Source of the DNA: Mactra quadrangularis
Taxonomy: Eukaryota > Mollusca > Bivalvia > Venerida > Mactridae
Reading direction: 5' to 3'
Assembly: GCA_025267735.1 (NCBI GenBank)
Contig: CM046297.1
Span: 19,742,011 to 19,806,010 of the forward strand
DNA: 64,000 nucleotides
The position numbers and the translations under genes were made by a program. This document shows, one piece after another, positions 10,227 through 22,399 of the stretch (its first letter is position 1; each line of letters starts with the position of its first letter). Under the pieces are notes generated by a model, which saw only the letters and a list, made by a program, of their open reading frames with translations, did not search any database and was not told the origin of the DNA.

Positions 10227-12650
10227 TTCAATTGCAATGAGTTGTATAGTATTGGAATGCAACATGTCATTTTATAGGTAAAAAATAAAATTAACACCCC
10301 CACCTTATTTCCACCACATTTGGAAATATGACCCATACCCTTAAAATTGGGAATTTTATCAGCATTTAGGTTTAAATTTGGGTAAAGTGTCAAGCATATA
10401 ATTTAACAATAGCAGATTTTACAAGTTTTTTTAAGTTTCATTTTTCATTAAGTTAGTTAATTACAAAAAATATTTCTGGGACTTATAATTATATTCTGAA
10501 ATATTTATCTCTTCCTTAAATTTATATTTTAAGTAAATTGGGAATTTTGTTTTGAAATTTGGGGGAAAATATTTGATTTTTCGATTGGGAATTAATTGCC
10601 CATAAGTGGCTATAAAATTGTCCAAAAATAAACACTGCTCAGCATATGCTTAGCATATATTTAATGGTTATATAGCTTTTATTATTGATATGTTGCATTA
10701 TTCTGCAAAATGTGTACAATGAGGTTGTGGTTCGAAAGTTCGGACCCACCTAGAAAAAGTTCGGACCTCCCCACACTAGAAAAAAATCCTGGAACCGCCA
10801 CCGAATGGTCAGAGTTCTGATTGGAACATCATCTTAGCTACTTAATTTTTCTTTGCGGATCATGTAATATTGATATTGATGCCTGTAAAATCATACAATT
10901 CTTATCGCCTTCTGAGGGGGATAAATAATTGGTTGTCGATACTACTTAAATTCAGTGTTTGCCCCTGTTAGAAGAGGGATCCAAAAGGAATCCCTTGTCA
11001 GTTACTTGGGAGTTTCTCTGAAATATAAGTTATATATCCAAGAAAGACAAACAATGTGGATAGAAATTTCCAGTCACTAACTGTTATATACAATTCATGC
11101 CAAATTTCCTGATGGAATCCCCAGATGAGAATCTTTGGGATTCCTTCATTTTTTTGAGGATTTCTTCAATACCATGACACTGTTTGTGTTGAAATCTGGT
11201 TATATCAGTACAGTTTTTAATATGTTTATAAATTATACGAAGAATTAAAACTACAATTCATCATTTATAATATGAATACCTAGGTACTATTGTATTTAAT
11301 TTAGTCCTGTGATGGAAGGCACACTTAGGGATCGAGTGAATTTGGTTGCGAATCCCACTAGGTGCAATGCTAATTTCCTTGAGCAAGAAGTGGGTACATG
11401 TTAGAGTCATTTTACTGTATGATGATACTGCAATCTGCCCTGTATGCTAACAGTTTGTGTGTGACTTAGATGATCAGGGAAGTTAATCTCAAGAGTCAGC
11501 GTCTGAATAGTGATACAAATAATAGTCTTTAAAAGCACTTGCTTTAACTTTAATTTTATTGTAATGAATTTATTTGGAGCTAAATTTTTGGTTGTTCAAG
11601 AAAAAACATACTGAAAAGTTCTATTAGCCCTTTTCAACCTTATTTGGTAATATGTACTGTTGTTTATTTTTCTAGGTCAATGTCATGATGCTGTTGAGAC
11701 TATACACCCTGTGATTAATGCAAGAGATGTTTTGTTATCAAAAAGAGAATACAGGAGATACATTCAACAAACTTAAGATTTATGTGAGACTGATGTGTCC
11801 ATGTGTTGACAAGTGAATATAGAAGCTTCCATTCCAAGACAGAGTGGATGTCACATTTAAACTGCAACAGTGATTTATCATTTAATCTAGAGGAATATTT
11901 TGTCGTTTTAATAACTATTACATTTCTTGATCATCCAATTCTAATATTCAGTGATAGATTTTTAGTTTCTATTGCAGAGAGCAACTATTGCCTACAACTT
12001 TTATTGTGCCTAAAGTTTGACCCCGATTTGACTTTCACATTTGCATGTAATAATTATCTACGCATATCCCATCAAAATTTAGTTCCACATAATGCCTATT
12101 TTACACTTCAGCTAGTAATAGTAATTCAAAGTGAGCCATCAATTAACAGCAACTTTTAATAGATGTATGTTTCAAATAATCTATTTGGCCATGGTGTGAT
12201 AGACACTCTTTGAACGCTTTAATATATTTTAAAGATTATTCCCTGTCTAATCGTTACATTTGAGCTTTGACGATATACTCAAATTTCAGTATCAAGCATT
12301 TATACTACATTGGTATTTAATGACATGAATGTTTTAGCATAAAGGTTTGATTGAGCTTAAACTTTAGGCACAATACTACCAAACTAAAACAGTGAATTAC
12401 CCTGGAAAAATTTGATAACGTACATCTACTGATACTTGAAAACAGAACAAGGCACATTTTCAAAAAAAAATCTCATGAAACAAGTTATTGTTAGTCAATG
12501 CTGTAATTTTTCAGTTTCAAATCAAAAGAATGATAAAAATAACGATGATATGTTATTCAGAAGGGTTACAATATTTTACAAATTTCAATAATATTCGGAA
12601 TTGATTGTCTAAAATGTGGCCATACTTATAATATTTAGCTGGACTGTTCA
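10227..12650. other. No gene seen; degenerate SINE-like piece
   Basis: Mostly unassigned AT-rich DNA. Positions 10725-10802 end in CCTGGAACCGCCACCG, resembling the end of an old DNA transposon. Positions 11300-11530 look like a decayed tRNA-SINE (GGTTGCGAATCCC, ATTTCCTTGAGCAA) and share words with 22970-23130. The frame 11803-12159 has no recognisable domain or splice signals. Confidence 0.4.
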
Positions 12651-14035
12651 TAGAAAAAATGGGCAGTCGGTTTTGAGGGCAGTTGGACGTCGTTAATAAT
12701 TACGTTTAAGTTTTTCTTTACTATATATTTCTGCCATTTATTGTCAGATCCTTATGAAACTTTATACAAGAGTGATAATATACCATGTGATGAACAGAAC
12801 TAGAAAGTAACCACAACTCTACCTCAGGCCTTTACCATGGATTTTTTTCTTTGTAATTTTTGCATTTAAGTTTACATTTCTTGTTCTTGCCTTTGACTTA
12901 CCTTGTTAGTTTTTTTGCAAAACAAGACTCTTGAATGTTAGAAGTTAAAATTGAAATGTTACCTAGCATGTATGTGTTCTATTCAAAACTTGAAATTTGA
13001 TTTTTGTTAGAAATTACAATCGTCCTGCAGGACAAGTGATGCCCGAAGATCAACTTGTCCTTAGTTAATTTTTAACTTGTAATTACCCATATAAATGAAT
13101 AAATGAGATAAATGAATTTGTTGTGACCTGCATACTTTTTTTTTTAAAGAAATAAGCTATTGTATGATGAAATTGGATTGTCTAATTGCATAATTATTAT
13201 TACATGGTTATCCACACTGTATACACAGTCCTCCAAAAGATCCTTCACAGTACAGCTAGTTGACTTGCTATTTTATTACTTGTTCTAGTTTGAAAAAAAA
13301 TCCATTTTTCCATTGTTCATTTTATATATTTTTTTTATATATCTGGAACAGATTTTCTATTGCTACTTATTATTTTTGCAGCAAAATTATCTCTCTATCT
13401 CATCAACTATAGTCAATATTTGTCAATTAGTCAGTATTAATTTGAGATCTTTATTATTAAAAATTCATTACATATGTATATAGATCATTTTCTGATTTCA
13501 AACAGCAGAATTAAATGTAGTTAAATAGTGACCTACTATTACATTTTTTAAAGTTCTTTTTGGTACAATGTAAACAGTGTAGGTTTGAAGGAACTATTGG
13601 AGGGCAGTGTTTATAAATGTAAGTCTTCTTTATGTAGAATTTTGCTGTAAAAATACTCCCTTTAAGTGTAGATTAATTTAGTTTTGATTGTGCCATTCAG
13701 CTGATTAGTGGTATTGTGAAAGTGAAATGTTACTGATGGATTATTTTTGTAAGGGTGCAAGTTAATTGCCATTTTAATCAGCCAGATTTTTTCAATGAAA
13801 AAATTTGGCCTATAGTTTGGTGAATCCCCTGGCTGTCATGCGGGCAGGTCATTGGGCAGATGTAGTCTGGTGTCATTGACAATTGCGTAAAGTTTTTTTA
13901 ACATATATTTCAGTCATTTATTGTCAGATCTGTATGAAACTTCATACACTGATAACACTCCATGTGATGAATAGAACTATAAAGTAACCAAAACTCTACC
14001 TAGCAGTATTATGGATTATTTCCCTTCATAATGTT
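12651..14035. repeat. Direct repeat pair of about 180 bp
   Basis: Positions about 12660-12850 and 13850-14035 share long diverged stretches (TTTATTGTCAGATC, CCATGTGATGAA, GAACTA.AAAGTAACC, AACTCTACCT). They bracket a MITE at 13220-13613, so they may be two copies of one repeat or the ends of a larger element. Confidence 0.6.
13220..13613. mobile_element. MITE, CTCCAAAAG family, copy 1
   Basis: The left end CAGTCCTCCAAAAGATCCTTCACAG is mirrored at the right by GAAGGAACTATTGGAGGGCAGTG. Related copies at 38643-39025, 46828-47199 and 63916-64000 show the same ends (CACTGCCMTCCAAAA type) at about 370-390 bp. Flanking TA suggests a Tc1/mariner-like mechanism. Confidence 0.65.
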
Positions 14036-14629
14036 TGCGTTATATATTATAATATTAACATTACCTTGATCAAAATTTGCTCTATCCGTGAACAAATGTG
14101 GCTTTAATGTGGTTTCTACATTATATTTCTTGTTTTTATTTTATTATTGTTGTATTGTTAGCATTTACTTATTTTCTATATGTTTTGTTTTATTTTATTC
14201 TGTATCTTTTGGAAATATGAAATAAAGCACTTCTAAATGAACTATGTCAAAAATCATTTAGTTTCTCGGAAAGGAACCATTCAATTTTTACCCAACCTTT
14301 TCTTCAAAAATCAATATTTTTAGAATTTTTTCAGTAAGGTTATTGCAAAATATTTACTTTTTTTTCAAAATTTGTATGGGATGGATGAAAAGCTGTTCTA
14401 ATCAGAGTGGTGTCCAGATATAATACCCACCAAGTGTTTGAGAGAAACAGTACCCATCAAAAGTTGGGTGACATTTTCAGATTGTAAGCCTATTGAATAG
14501 CTTTCAGCTAACATTTGATAACTGTTTATTTTGAAATGCTTTGCAGTATGCATTATTTTTTATTTTTTAAATTTAACAGAGACTACAAAAGTAGCATATA
14601 AACACTTAGTTATGGAAAATTATTACAAT
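14036..14629. other. No gene seen
   Basis: AT-rich DNA, including AATAAA at 14221-14226, but no adjacent exon to assign it to. Confidence 0.4.
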
Positions 14630-14822
14630 TATCATGGTTTTAGGGGCATTATGATGTCAGATGCTGAATCTAGTAAAGTGTTGCATTCATGAATTTTGTT
14701 TTTATTTTATAACAAAGCATACTTAAATGAATTAAAGATATTGTTTCTTCAAAAATAATTATCAAAATTCTAGAAATGTAGTAGATTTCTTTTGTCTCCA
14801 AACTTTTGTTGGGTACTGTATT
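14630..14822. mobile_element. Mariner-like MITE fragment, copy 1
   Basis: Shares TGTCAGATGCTGAAT, ATTATCAAAATTC and the terminus TGTCTCCAAACTTTTG...GGTACTGTA with 39345-39505 and 61720-61908. The ACTGTA end and TA context suggest a Tc1/mariner-type element. Confidence 0.55.
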
Positions 14823-15148
14823 CTTTATTTTTATAAAGACACATGCGCCTTTTCACAAAAATTCTTACATAAAAAGTTTTTGTAAGTCAATGTTATATAT
14901 ATTTTGCTGTTCATAGACATAAGAATAATTAATGTAACTGTAATTAGATATTCAATAGAATACACTCATGATTTTTACACAATTCAATAATATTTGGAAT
15001 TGATTGAAGACAAAAATTGTTTCTTGCTTTTGATTTACAATGAATTTTACCCTAAGAAGTTTTATGAAAAGCACCACATGCCTGTCTCTATGCTTAGGCT
15101 TCACAGGGGGAGGGTGGGGTGTAAAATATTTATTTCACAATTAACAGT

Positions 15149-15461
15149 CGTCCAGCTATCTCAGTTGGTAGCATGCAAGTCTACAGATCGACAGGTTGTG
15201 TGTTTGTTTCCAGGGAGGGGCAAACTTTGGTGGAGTTTGGTCATGAAATTATTTCTATGGCCATTCTTCCTCCTACCAATGATTTTAAATTATGAAGGGC
15301 AGTTGTCAGTCACTGACAAAAGTATAGGCTTGGTAGTTTATTGACAACTAAATCTACTGATTTAGCCTTTGCACGAGTAGGTTGACTGACCACGGTTATA
15401 TGACCAATACAATGTGCTGCTACCGTGTTTAACAAAACAAAAACAAACAAAAACACAAGTA
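15149..15461 (+). mobile_element. tRNA-derived SINE, family 2, near full length
   Basis: A box CCAGCTATCTCAGTTGGTAG, B-box position GTTTGTTTCCA (decayed), the body words GGGCAGTTGTCAGTCACTGA and CAATGTGCTGCTAC, and an A-rich CAAAACAAAAACAAAC tail. The best-preserved long copy here. It is followed at 15463 by AGGGCTCAAATTAAAGC, the left end of another decayed repeat. Confidence 0.8.
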
Positions 15462-16299
15462 GCAGGGCTCAAATTAAAGCTTGCTCACTATCAAAATGCA
15501 AGTGAATTTCGAAAATTGTGAGTAACTTTTATTTGAACTCGCAAATTTTCATGAGTTGAAACATTGACTATCCTAATTAAATGCAAAACATTGACTTTCC
15601 TAATCAATGCAAAACATTGACTGTCCTAACTTATAAGGCTCAAATCAGAATTGAAATGGTCAGATGCATATAATTGTGTATAGTCAGTTGTCCCCTAATA
15701 CATTTCTCTGTCATGATTCGTTATGTACCATGGGTAATTTGGTTAAGAAAATCTTGTATTCATGAATAATTATTGAGGCTGTTTTATTGGTTCGCTATAT
15801 ATCTTAGGTTTGGTTTGCCATTCAAAATGGTGACCTCCATGTGTGATTTTTCTAAAGAGGGTGAGGAAAATCCCAAAATGATGTCATTATTATTGAAGAA
15901 TATTTAATTGTAACATGTAATTTCATTGGAAGAAGATTGGTCTCCTTAGTCTCATGCATATTCATGAAAACAAGGTTTCGCCAGTCAAATTAACCACGGT
16001 ATGAATGGAGTGTAATGGAAGAAAGTATTGTAATTGCAGAGGTTGACTATTTTGCAACATTAAACATTCACTGTATGTATATGTAGTAATTAACTAGTTG
16101 TGATTTTCCGTGTAAAATTTGTGTAAATCATAAAATACATCAATTTAAGGCTTTTAAAATTATAATAGAACATTTATATACATGTATAAGAACTTGGTTT
16201 AGTGGTAAAGCATACCACTGCACAGTTTAACGGTTATGGTTTGATCCCACATAAAACCTTTTTGTATGCAAATGAAACATGATCAGTTCATGTTTTAAA
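15462..16299. other. No gene seen; decayed repeats
   Basis: 15463-15640 resembles a hAT-like end followed by three imperfect copies of GCAAAACATTGACT (15582-15625). The rest is unassigned. Confidence 0.4.
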
Positions 16300-16572
16300 A
16301 CCCGGGTGGATAGTGCCGTTGGTAGTGCGCTGGGATTTAGATACTCGTGCCCAAGGGGGTGCGGGTTCGAATCCTTCCAGGGGAGTTTATACCCTTCCAT
16401 GAAAATTTTCCTCCATTGATTAAATAATGTGCAGAAGTTTCCGGCCTTGTGGAAGGGTAGGTGAGTACTGGTTATAGATAATGGTCCAGGAAAGCTAGGT
16501 TAGGTGCGTTGGACACCGTGAAATGACCTAAATTGTGTTGATACAGCGTTAGCGCCAATAAATATAAATAAG
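16300..16572 (+). mobile_element. tRNA-derived SINE, family 1, full length
   Basis: Starts AACCCGGGTGGATAG, has an A box (GTTGGTAGTGCGC), a perfect B box (GGTTCGAATCC, 16363-16373) and a body with GGAAGGGTAGGTGAGTACTGG. It ends GTTGATACAGCGTTAGCGCC with an AATAAATAAA-like tail. Transcribed by pol III and mobilised by a partner LINE in known families of this type. Confidence 0.85.
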
Positions 16573-16788
16573 GTCATGTTTTACAAATATTTGTTCACAA
16601 GAAGATGCGCAGACTCAATAGAATTTTGAAAGTATCTTTACAGTATTTTTGAAACTTATAATTTCTGCCCATGAATAAGTTAGTCATTGCATAACTTATA
16701 TATCACTGGTGTTTTGCGTAGTAACAAAAACTACAACCTGTGCAGGGATAGAAGGGGATTAAAGACTGCACTTAAAACTGTTATACAG

Positions 16789-16955
16789 TCAGACCTTGAC
16801 ACCATGTCATCCCTTACAACGACATTCTCATTATACCGACTTATTTTATGGGAACATATACCAACATGTACATTGTTGGAAGTATTCATTTAACTCACAT
16901 ATGTGTTAATAATGACACTTTTCTTGGAAACGATGTTGTTGTTTCGAGATCTAAT
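16789..16955. mobile_element. MITE, TACAGTCAGA family, copy 1
   Basis: The left end TACAGTCAGACCTTGAC and the inverted right part near 16930-16955 flank a body that matches the reverse complement of 52953-53119 (ACGACATTCT, TATGGGAACAT, ACATGTACATTGTTGG). TA-flanked, pogo/mariner-like. Confidence 0.6.
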
Positions 16956-17068
16956 CCAAACCTTATTTATCCATCCATATTTTTACTATGCCTATCATTT
17001 AAGTGGCATAACTTGAATGAATGCATACAAACTAAGCTGTGAATCAGAACAGATTCTAAAACTAATAT

Positions 17069-17281
17069 ATTGTCCGTTTTTTGTCAACTGCCAAAGCTTG
17101 AATAATTACATTGTGACTGAATGCATTGTTTTTGTACTGGCGGTGTTATTAAGCAAATCTGGACTAAAACATCATATGGCACAAGAACCTTTAATCTAGG
17201 TGTATTACAACAGTAATTTTAACAAACACATTCACCGTGAAATTATTCATGATTTGACAGTTGAGAAAAAACGAACAATAG
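17069..17281 (-). mobile_element. MITE, TTTGACAGTTGAG family, copy 1
   Basis: Inverted ends (TTTTTTGTCAACTGCCAAAGC and the complement of TTTGACAGTTGAGAAAAAAC) around about 200 bp. The body matches 45790-46028, 41225-41438 and 54821-55066 (AACAATGCATTCAGTCAC, CATATGA..TTTTAGTC). It lies in the opposite orientation to the other copies. Confidence 0.75.
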
Positions 17282-17553
17282 TATGTGTTTAATGTTGCCT
17301 TTCTAGCAATATCTAATCCTGAACAATGCTATCTTGTTATATTGTGCCATCAATTATTACCGTTTCACTTTTGTAAATAGTTCATGTGTTTTTACATTTT
17401 TACCAATACTTAAAACCTTAAAAAAACAATCTTTACTATTAACTTTGCGAGTTTTCCTGTTCTGTGGAAGAAAGCCTACTGAACTAGATTAATACTTGTA
17501 TTGATCTCTCATGGACTTAAATTCACGATGGTATATTTCTTTTATTTTTGTAG

Positions 17554-17624
17554 AAAATGTTACAAATGAAGTAGAGGAAGGAACTGATGAAGGAACTGAT
17601 GAAGGAACTGATGTTGATCGAGAT
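17554..17624 (+). CDS. Exon with acidic EGTD repeats
   Basis: Acceptor TTTTTGTAG, donor GAT|GTAAGT; enters in phase 1 and leaves in phase 0. Encodes about 23 residues, EVEEGTDEGTDEGTDVDRD, in which a 12-bp unit (GAAGGAACTGAT) is tandemly triplicated. The upstream exon is not identified. Confidence 0.7.
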
Positions 17625-18631
17625 GTAAGTTTTTTTTTGTTTTAACTTTGATACTTGTCTGGTCAGCCACCATATTCTTGCTAATGCATGAAATGTCTTC
17701 AAACTTAGAGAATGTACGGACACTTAACTAGACTATTTTTGAGATTACCCACAATTGCTAGGGGTCCAGGGCAGTCCCTTCCCTGGTAAATTACGACAAT
17801 TGCTATTCTTTTTCAAAGTTTCAATGCGCACAAAGAGCCATACTGATTAATTTGTGTTTCATATGTCATTTTCATGGAGTATGGTTTAACACAGTCGAGT
17901 CAAATAATGCCTTACCTGGATTGGGCGTCCACTTTCTCAGGGATTTTGGCACTTACAGATTTTCGATTTCTGGAATCAAGGCTATGCACATGCCTAAAAT
18001 GCCTAATGGTAAATACACACCTGGGTAGATACATAGTCTGACAATAATAACTTGAGCATGACATTTATACAAGAATATATTAGCTTTTTTGTTGTTGTAT
18101 ATCGTAAATTCACTAAAAACAGTAGCTTTTAGCAAAAAATACACGCCAAAATGATTAATATTATTACCTAATGCTCTATATAAGTATCAATTTGCTATTT
18201 CTAACTGTTTTTCAACTATTCTGAGTGAAACCGGATTAAACCTGTTGTGTTTTACTGTGCAACGCCACTGCGCATGAAACAGTTTTGACTGTTAATTGCC
18301 CTCGCAAGCGAACTGTTGCCTTCACCTGCAAACTGTTTTATAGAGTGCAGTGGCAAGGGAAGAAACCGCATTAAAAAAACTCAAAGCTTCAAATGAGCGA
18401 GATCATTGCAAGCGTCTTTAGAGTTACTAAACGAAAAGTAGAAGAACTGAGTTAATTCTGTTGAAAATATCTACCTTATGTCGCGGTTTAAAGACATTGA
18501 AGAGAGGGATCTCGAACTTTTGCTGAGAATCGGGACTCGCTAAGCACACGAAATGTCATCCGCTTCTGAAATTATCTTCATTGCCATGTTCTATGTGTAC
18601 TTGCATTAGGTAATAAAACACTTATTGCATG
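17625..18631. other. Intron, no further gene seen
   Basis: Intron DNA. 18240-18365 holds related short segments (CAGTTTTGACTGTTAATTGCC, CTCGCAAGCGAACTG) that look like an older relative of the foldback at 18632-18777. Confidence 0.45.
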
Positions 18632-18777
18632 GGTGTTTTGGGAACAGTCAAAACTATTATCCCTTGGTATCAGGGACAACATTAAAAACTGTTGCCCTCG
18701 GCCTGACGGCCTCGGGCAACAGCTCTTAAGTTGTCCCTGATACCTTGGGAAATAGTTTTGACTGTTCTCCAAACACC
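18632..18777. repeat. Foldback element, near-perfect 146-bp palindrome
   Basis: The left arm (18632-18680: GGTGTTTTGGGAACAGTC, then CCTTGGTATCAGGGACAAC) is the reverse complement of the right arm (18730-18777) with few mismatches. A second nested hairpin in the middle is built on GTTGCCC and GGGCAAC (18690-18720). It would form a long snapback stem in RNA or cruciform DNA. Likely a foldback MITE inserted in the intron. Confidence 0.85.
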
Positions 18778-18873
18778 GATGAATTAAGTGTATAATGTTT
18801 TCATAGAGTAAGTACTTTGAAAGTGTGCTGCAATATTGCTGACTTATGTGTGTCCCTGTAAATGGATAAGTCC

Positions 18874-19136
18874 AGCTCGTTTAGGATAACTTGAGACAAA
18901 CCACTCAGTTTGTTTACATATTTGGGATTCAGGAATTACAAAAAACAGGGAGGTCAGCTGATTTGTGTAATGAAAGAATTAAACATGTCTTAATGCCTGG
19001 AATGTGTGTTCTCGTACTAAATTTAATGCATCAAAACACACTGATAAAAGTGAATAATTACATGCACTAAACTGAAATCCACCTGTGTATAAGAATGGTA
19101 TTGTTGTATTTTATCTCAAGTTATCCTAAACGAGCT
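18874..19136. mobile_element. MITE with perfect 23-bp terminal inverted repeats
   Basis: 18874-18896 is the exact reverse complement of 19114-19136 (AGCTCGTTTAGGATAACTTG...). The 263-bp element has no coding capacity. A short related piece is at about 59160-59190. Confidence 0.85.
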
Positions 19137-19339
19137 TTGTTTATATTGTACTTTAATTTTGGACTCATTATTTGTGGGAAAACATGTTACTCTACAAAAT
19201 TGTCACCCAGTTTAAAAGTAAAATAACGCAGTAAATAAAATAGAAAGTACATACAGAGTTTATAATATATTCTTGAATAAAGGTCATCCTCAGGTTAGTA
19301 TTGTCAGACTATGAATGCTACATTTAAAATGTCCTGTAT

Positions 19340-19545
19340 ACAGTAACAGCCAAAAGTTTGGTAACAAATGAAATTTCATAAAAAATTAAATCTCTGTGAT
19401 GATTTCATTAGAACCATAATTTTTTATTTATTTTATGTGGTTGATGATTATATGAAAAATAAATGGTTATCAAATTTTTATTAACCTATGTAGATGGCTT
19501 GCATAATGAAAATATCTCCAAACTTTTGATGAGTGCTGTATGATG
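19340..19545. mobile_element. Mariner-like MITE, diverged ends
   Basis: The left TACAGTAACAGCCAAAAGTTTGG and right CCAAACTTTTGATGAGTGCTGTA are imperfect inverted repeats of the TACAG type. Confidence 0.6.
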
Positions 19546-19639
19546 TTGACTTCTTTGCTGGACTTTAGGAAGTAAATGGAGAGCTCTCCTTACCCTGCAT
19601 CAATGTCTGCGTCCATATTTCTGAATTAAGTTTTTTTGA

Positions 19640-20037
19640 GTTCAATATTTTTAATTATAACATTATTATTTCTTAAGGTATCAACTTCAAACTTTAAATA
19701 TATGGTCCTTATTATCAACCATGCCTCATGAGCTTTCTTTAAAAAAATGTTAGTTTTAACTGCAACTGTTTTATTTATTTGGGTTTTGACTTCAAACCTA
19801 ATATATATGTTTCTTATTATTAACCACATCCCATGTGACAAGGTTCATAACACCACATTTTTTTCAAAATTGTCTCCCATGAACTTAAAATTTTCTTTAA
19901 TTCTGTTTTTATTTACTTTAAATTTGTTAAGGTATCATTTTAAAATTTTAGAATATGTATGTTCATAATCATCAACCACATCTCCTGTGACTAAAACTTA
20001 CTTAGTTGAGCATGCTGTCTCCTCTGAAAGCTCTTGT
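19640..20037 (+). mobile_element. Repeat with tandem body and GCTCTTGTT terminus
   Basis: Two to three diverged units of about 140-150 bp (GGTATCAACTTCAAA / GGGTTTTGACTTCAAA, ATCAACCACATCYCCTGTGAC) end in AAGCTCTTGTT. Related pieces at 23490-23765, 24950-25090 and 43090-43205. The terminus matches the Helentron-like families described below. I did not find its 5' end. Confidence 0.5.
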
Positions 20038-20884
20038 TAAAGCTGGTTGTACGGTTGGACAACCAATTATATATTTCTCATGCCCATACAAAATGTCTGA
20101 TTGCAGTAATGCTAAGACCCAAATATAGGTTGTCTGGGGCAATCAAACAAACTCTAATGTTCAGCCCTTTAGGGAGTATTTTATTTCCTACCTATGCATC
20201 TGTATTTTGTATAAGTCTTTAGTATGTTTTACTGTCAAAGAGACATTTCAATTGTTTCAAATAGTTAAAATTAGAGGGCCAAGAAAATTGAAAAACATAC
20301 TGTATAAGGTATGGTGTTATAGAGTTGACATGTAGCTACTATTATGTAATAGCTACTGCTTGTGCACATAATAGCTACTGCATGCCCACCTTATAGCTAC
20401 TGATTGGCCATGTAAATTTTAAATACCTCCATGCCACCTCAATGACACCTTAATAAGGTCATATTACTGATGTCTGGTTAAAATTGGCAACTTTATATAG
20501 TGGTCCGGCATTGAAATCACCATATATTGAACATGACAATGCTAAATTGCAACCAATATTACACTTTGAAATATTATATCAGAAGAATCAACTAGCAAAG
20601 ACTGATAGCTAGTCCAGTAAAAGGCCCCTAGCTAGGCCGATTACATGTTAGCCTTTGCATATCAATTTTTTTGAACAACTTTTAGTATAAAATGCACCCT
20701 TAAGTTAAGTGTACTTGATAATAATAATAAATTATCATTATTATAGGTTATTATACATTTTATAACTGTACAATATGGTAACATATTTGGACGGGTACAC
20801 GGATTTAAAAGTCATATTGGGCCTGCAGATAGGTGAGTGCTATGTGACTTTTCAAGCTGTGTACCAGTCTATATATAGTTAAAG
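20038..20884. other. Intron, no gene seen
   Basis: Includes three ATAGCTACT words at 20332-20402 as a small local repeat. Otherwise unassigned. Confidence 0.4.
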
Positions 20885-21215
20885 ATTGATTTTTATTTCA
20901 CTGAGTGAGCTCAGAAAATATTTTCACGAGTGGCTTACCCACGAGTGAAAATGTTGCTTTCTGAGTTCACGAGTTGAAATAAAAATCATCTTACACCAAA
21001 GTTGACGAATATTCTGTATCTTTCATGCTTACTTTTATGTTTTATTTGATGTATTTTAAATGAATTGTTATATCATTTCTACTCCATGATGACATCATTT
21101 ATCTTCTAATATGACATCATGAAAGATGAAAATATAGTTATATTTTCACTAAGATGAAAATATAGAATTTTTAATTTCATGGAATGATGTGATGTTTCAC
21201 CGTAAAGCATGAAAG
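20885..21215. mobile_element. MITE with internal inverted repeat (ATTTCACTGAGTGAGCTCAG family)
   Basis: GATTTTTATTTCACTGAGTG at the left is mirrored at 20968-20990 (GTTGAAATAAAAATC), with an inner stem TTTTCACgAGTGG/CCCACgAGTGAAAA. Related sequence at 42753-42900 and 44570-44690. TTTCATGCTTAC (21022) and GTAAAGCATGAAAG (21202) may be outer ends. Confidence 0.55.
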
Positions 21216-22040
21216 AAATTTCTGTATTGTACAGCTTAATGTATTATTGCCATTTTATTGTATTTCTTCCGTTTACTTTGAAATAATCATCATTGTTCCA
21301 AACTATGGTATAGTGCATTGTTTAGTGCACATGTACCCAATCGTCCAATACCAAAATAATATATATTTTCTGGTTTTAATAGTGAAATATATTGGAGGTT
21401 CACATGGTACAAATGCAGATTATTGATTGGTTAGTTTTAGATCTGGCCATTTTCAAACAAAGGTCAAGTTAAGGCGACCTTTTCTCATCATAATATTCAT
21501 GACGAAATTGTTATGATACGTAATTTCTTTATATCTTCTATGTCACACATTTTGGAATGAGCCACCCAACCGCAGACTGTGAATAATACCTCTGAACCTG
21601 AAGTGACTGTTAAATTAGCATGCAAATTTTGGTCTAAAAATAGAAAATACAAAATCAAAATGTGATTAATAGTGTTTTCGTCAAGATGAAACCTACACAT
21701 TAATTGGTCGAAACCAAGTTCATCTCAACGTGACCTTCCAGGGAGACAGTAGAGATCCTGTATGACAACGCTATACAGGATATATGTTCACAGAGATTGT
21801 AGCAAGATTAGTTCAAGCTAAAGAAGTTATGTTTGAGTGTGGTATTTGTATACTTCTCCTGTTACTTTGTATGCACAGCAGCTCACTCATCAACACTACT
21901 GGACATTGTGCTTTTACTATTTATAATCCTTTCCATTAGAAGTAGAAAGCTTTTGCGCTCAACCAATATTGTTGATGCTTCTAAATTGTCCTACATGTGT
22001 GTTTTGTCTATAGTTATGCATTGTTCCACTGTGTCATCTT
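21216..22040. other. Intron, no gene seen
   Basis: No exon with flanking signals was found. The frame that begins at 21833 runs into the following repeat and is not considered coding. Confidence 0.4.
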
Positions 22041-22300
22041 TATACCCCCGCTTCGAAGAAGAGGGGGGTATACTGTTTTACCCTTGTCCGTGCGTCCGTC
22101 CATCCGTCCGTCCGTTACGAAATTTCTGTCGCACTTTTCTCAGCAACTATAACATGCAGCAGCCTAATACTTTGCATATTGCTTCATCCCATAGTCCCAT
22201 GTGGTGTAAAGCGATTTCATGCTCCTTGCTCATCTACTTCCTGTTTATCGCATATTTTTAGATTTTGGCGGGGGTATCTTTAGTGAGCATTAGCTCACAG
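22041..22300 (+). mobile_element. Helentron/HINE-like element, family 1, ends 34 bp before an exon
   Basis: The 5' end forms a hairpin (ATACCCCCGCTTC / GAAGAGGGGGGTAT), followed by a CCGT-rich tract (22087-22116). The 5' terminus ATACCCCCG recurs inverted near the 3' end (CGGGGGTAT, 22269-22277), then a 6-bp 3' hairpin GTGAGC/GCTCAC (22283-22298). Asymmetric terminal inverted repeats plus a 3' hairpin are the plan known for Helentron-derived HINEs. It sits immediately upstream of the acceptor of exon 22334-22399. Confidence 0.6.
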
Positions 22301-22333
22301 ATTTACTTGATTTTTTATATTTTGTACTTTCAG

Positions 22334-22399
22334 TTCTATATTAACAGAATTCAATTTTTAAGGGACCGTGTAGTTACATATCAACAACTGTATGTGGAT
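22334..22399 (+). CDS. Exon, start of the coiled coil
   Basis: Acceptor TTGTACTTTCAG, donor GAT|GTAAGT, phase 0 to 0, 66 bp. Encodes FYINRIQFLRDRVVTYQQ then LYVD. The donor lies at the first unit of the 27-bp minisatellite, whose units copy it. Read through, the frame stays open for a further 440 bp as a 9-residue repeat. Confidence 0.75.

Noticed and set aside
11803..12159. 118-codon open frame
   Set aside because: No recognisable domain, no flanking splice signals, composition like the surrounding AT-rich DNA.
16363..16373. tRNA genes at the SINE B boxes (also 27807, 38390)
   Set aside because: They belong to SINE copies with shared bodies and A-rich tails, not isolated cloverleaves.
21833..22261. 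142-codon open frame
   Set aside because: Its second half is the CCGT-rich Helentron-like element; the first half has no support.
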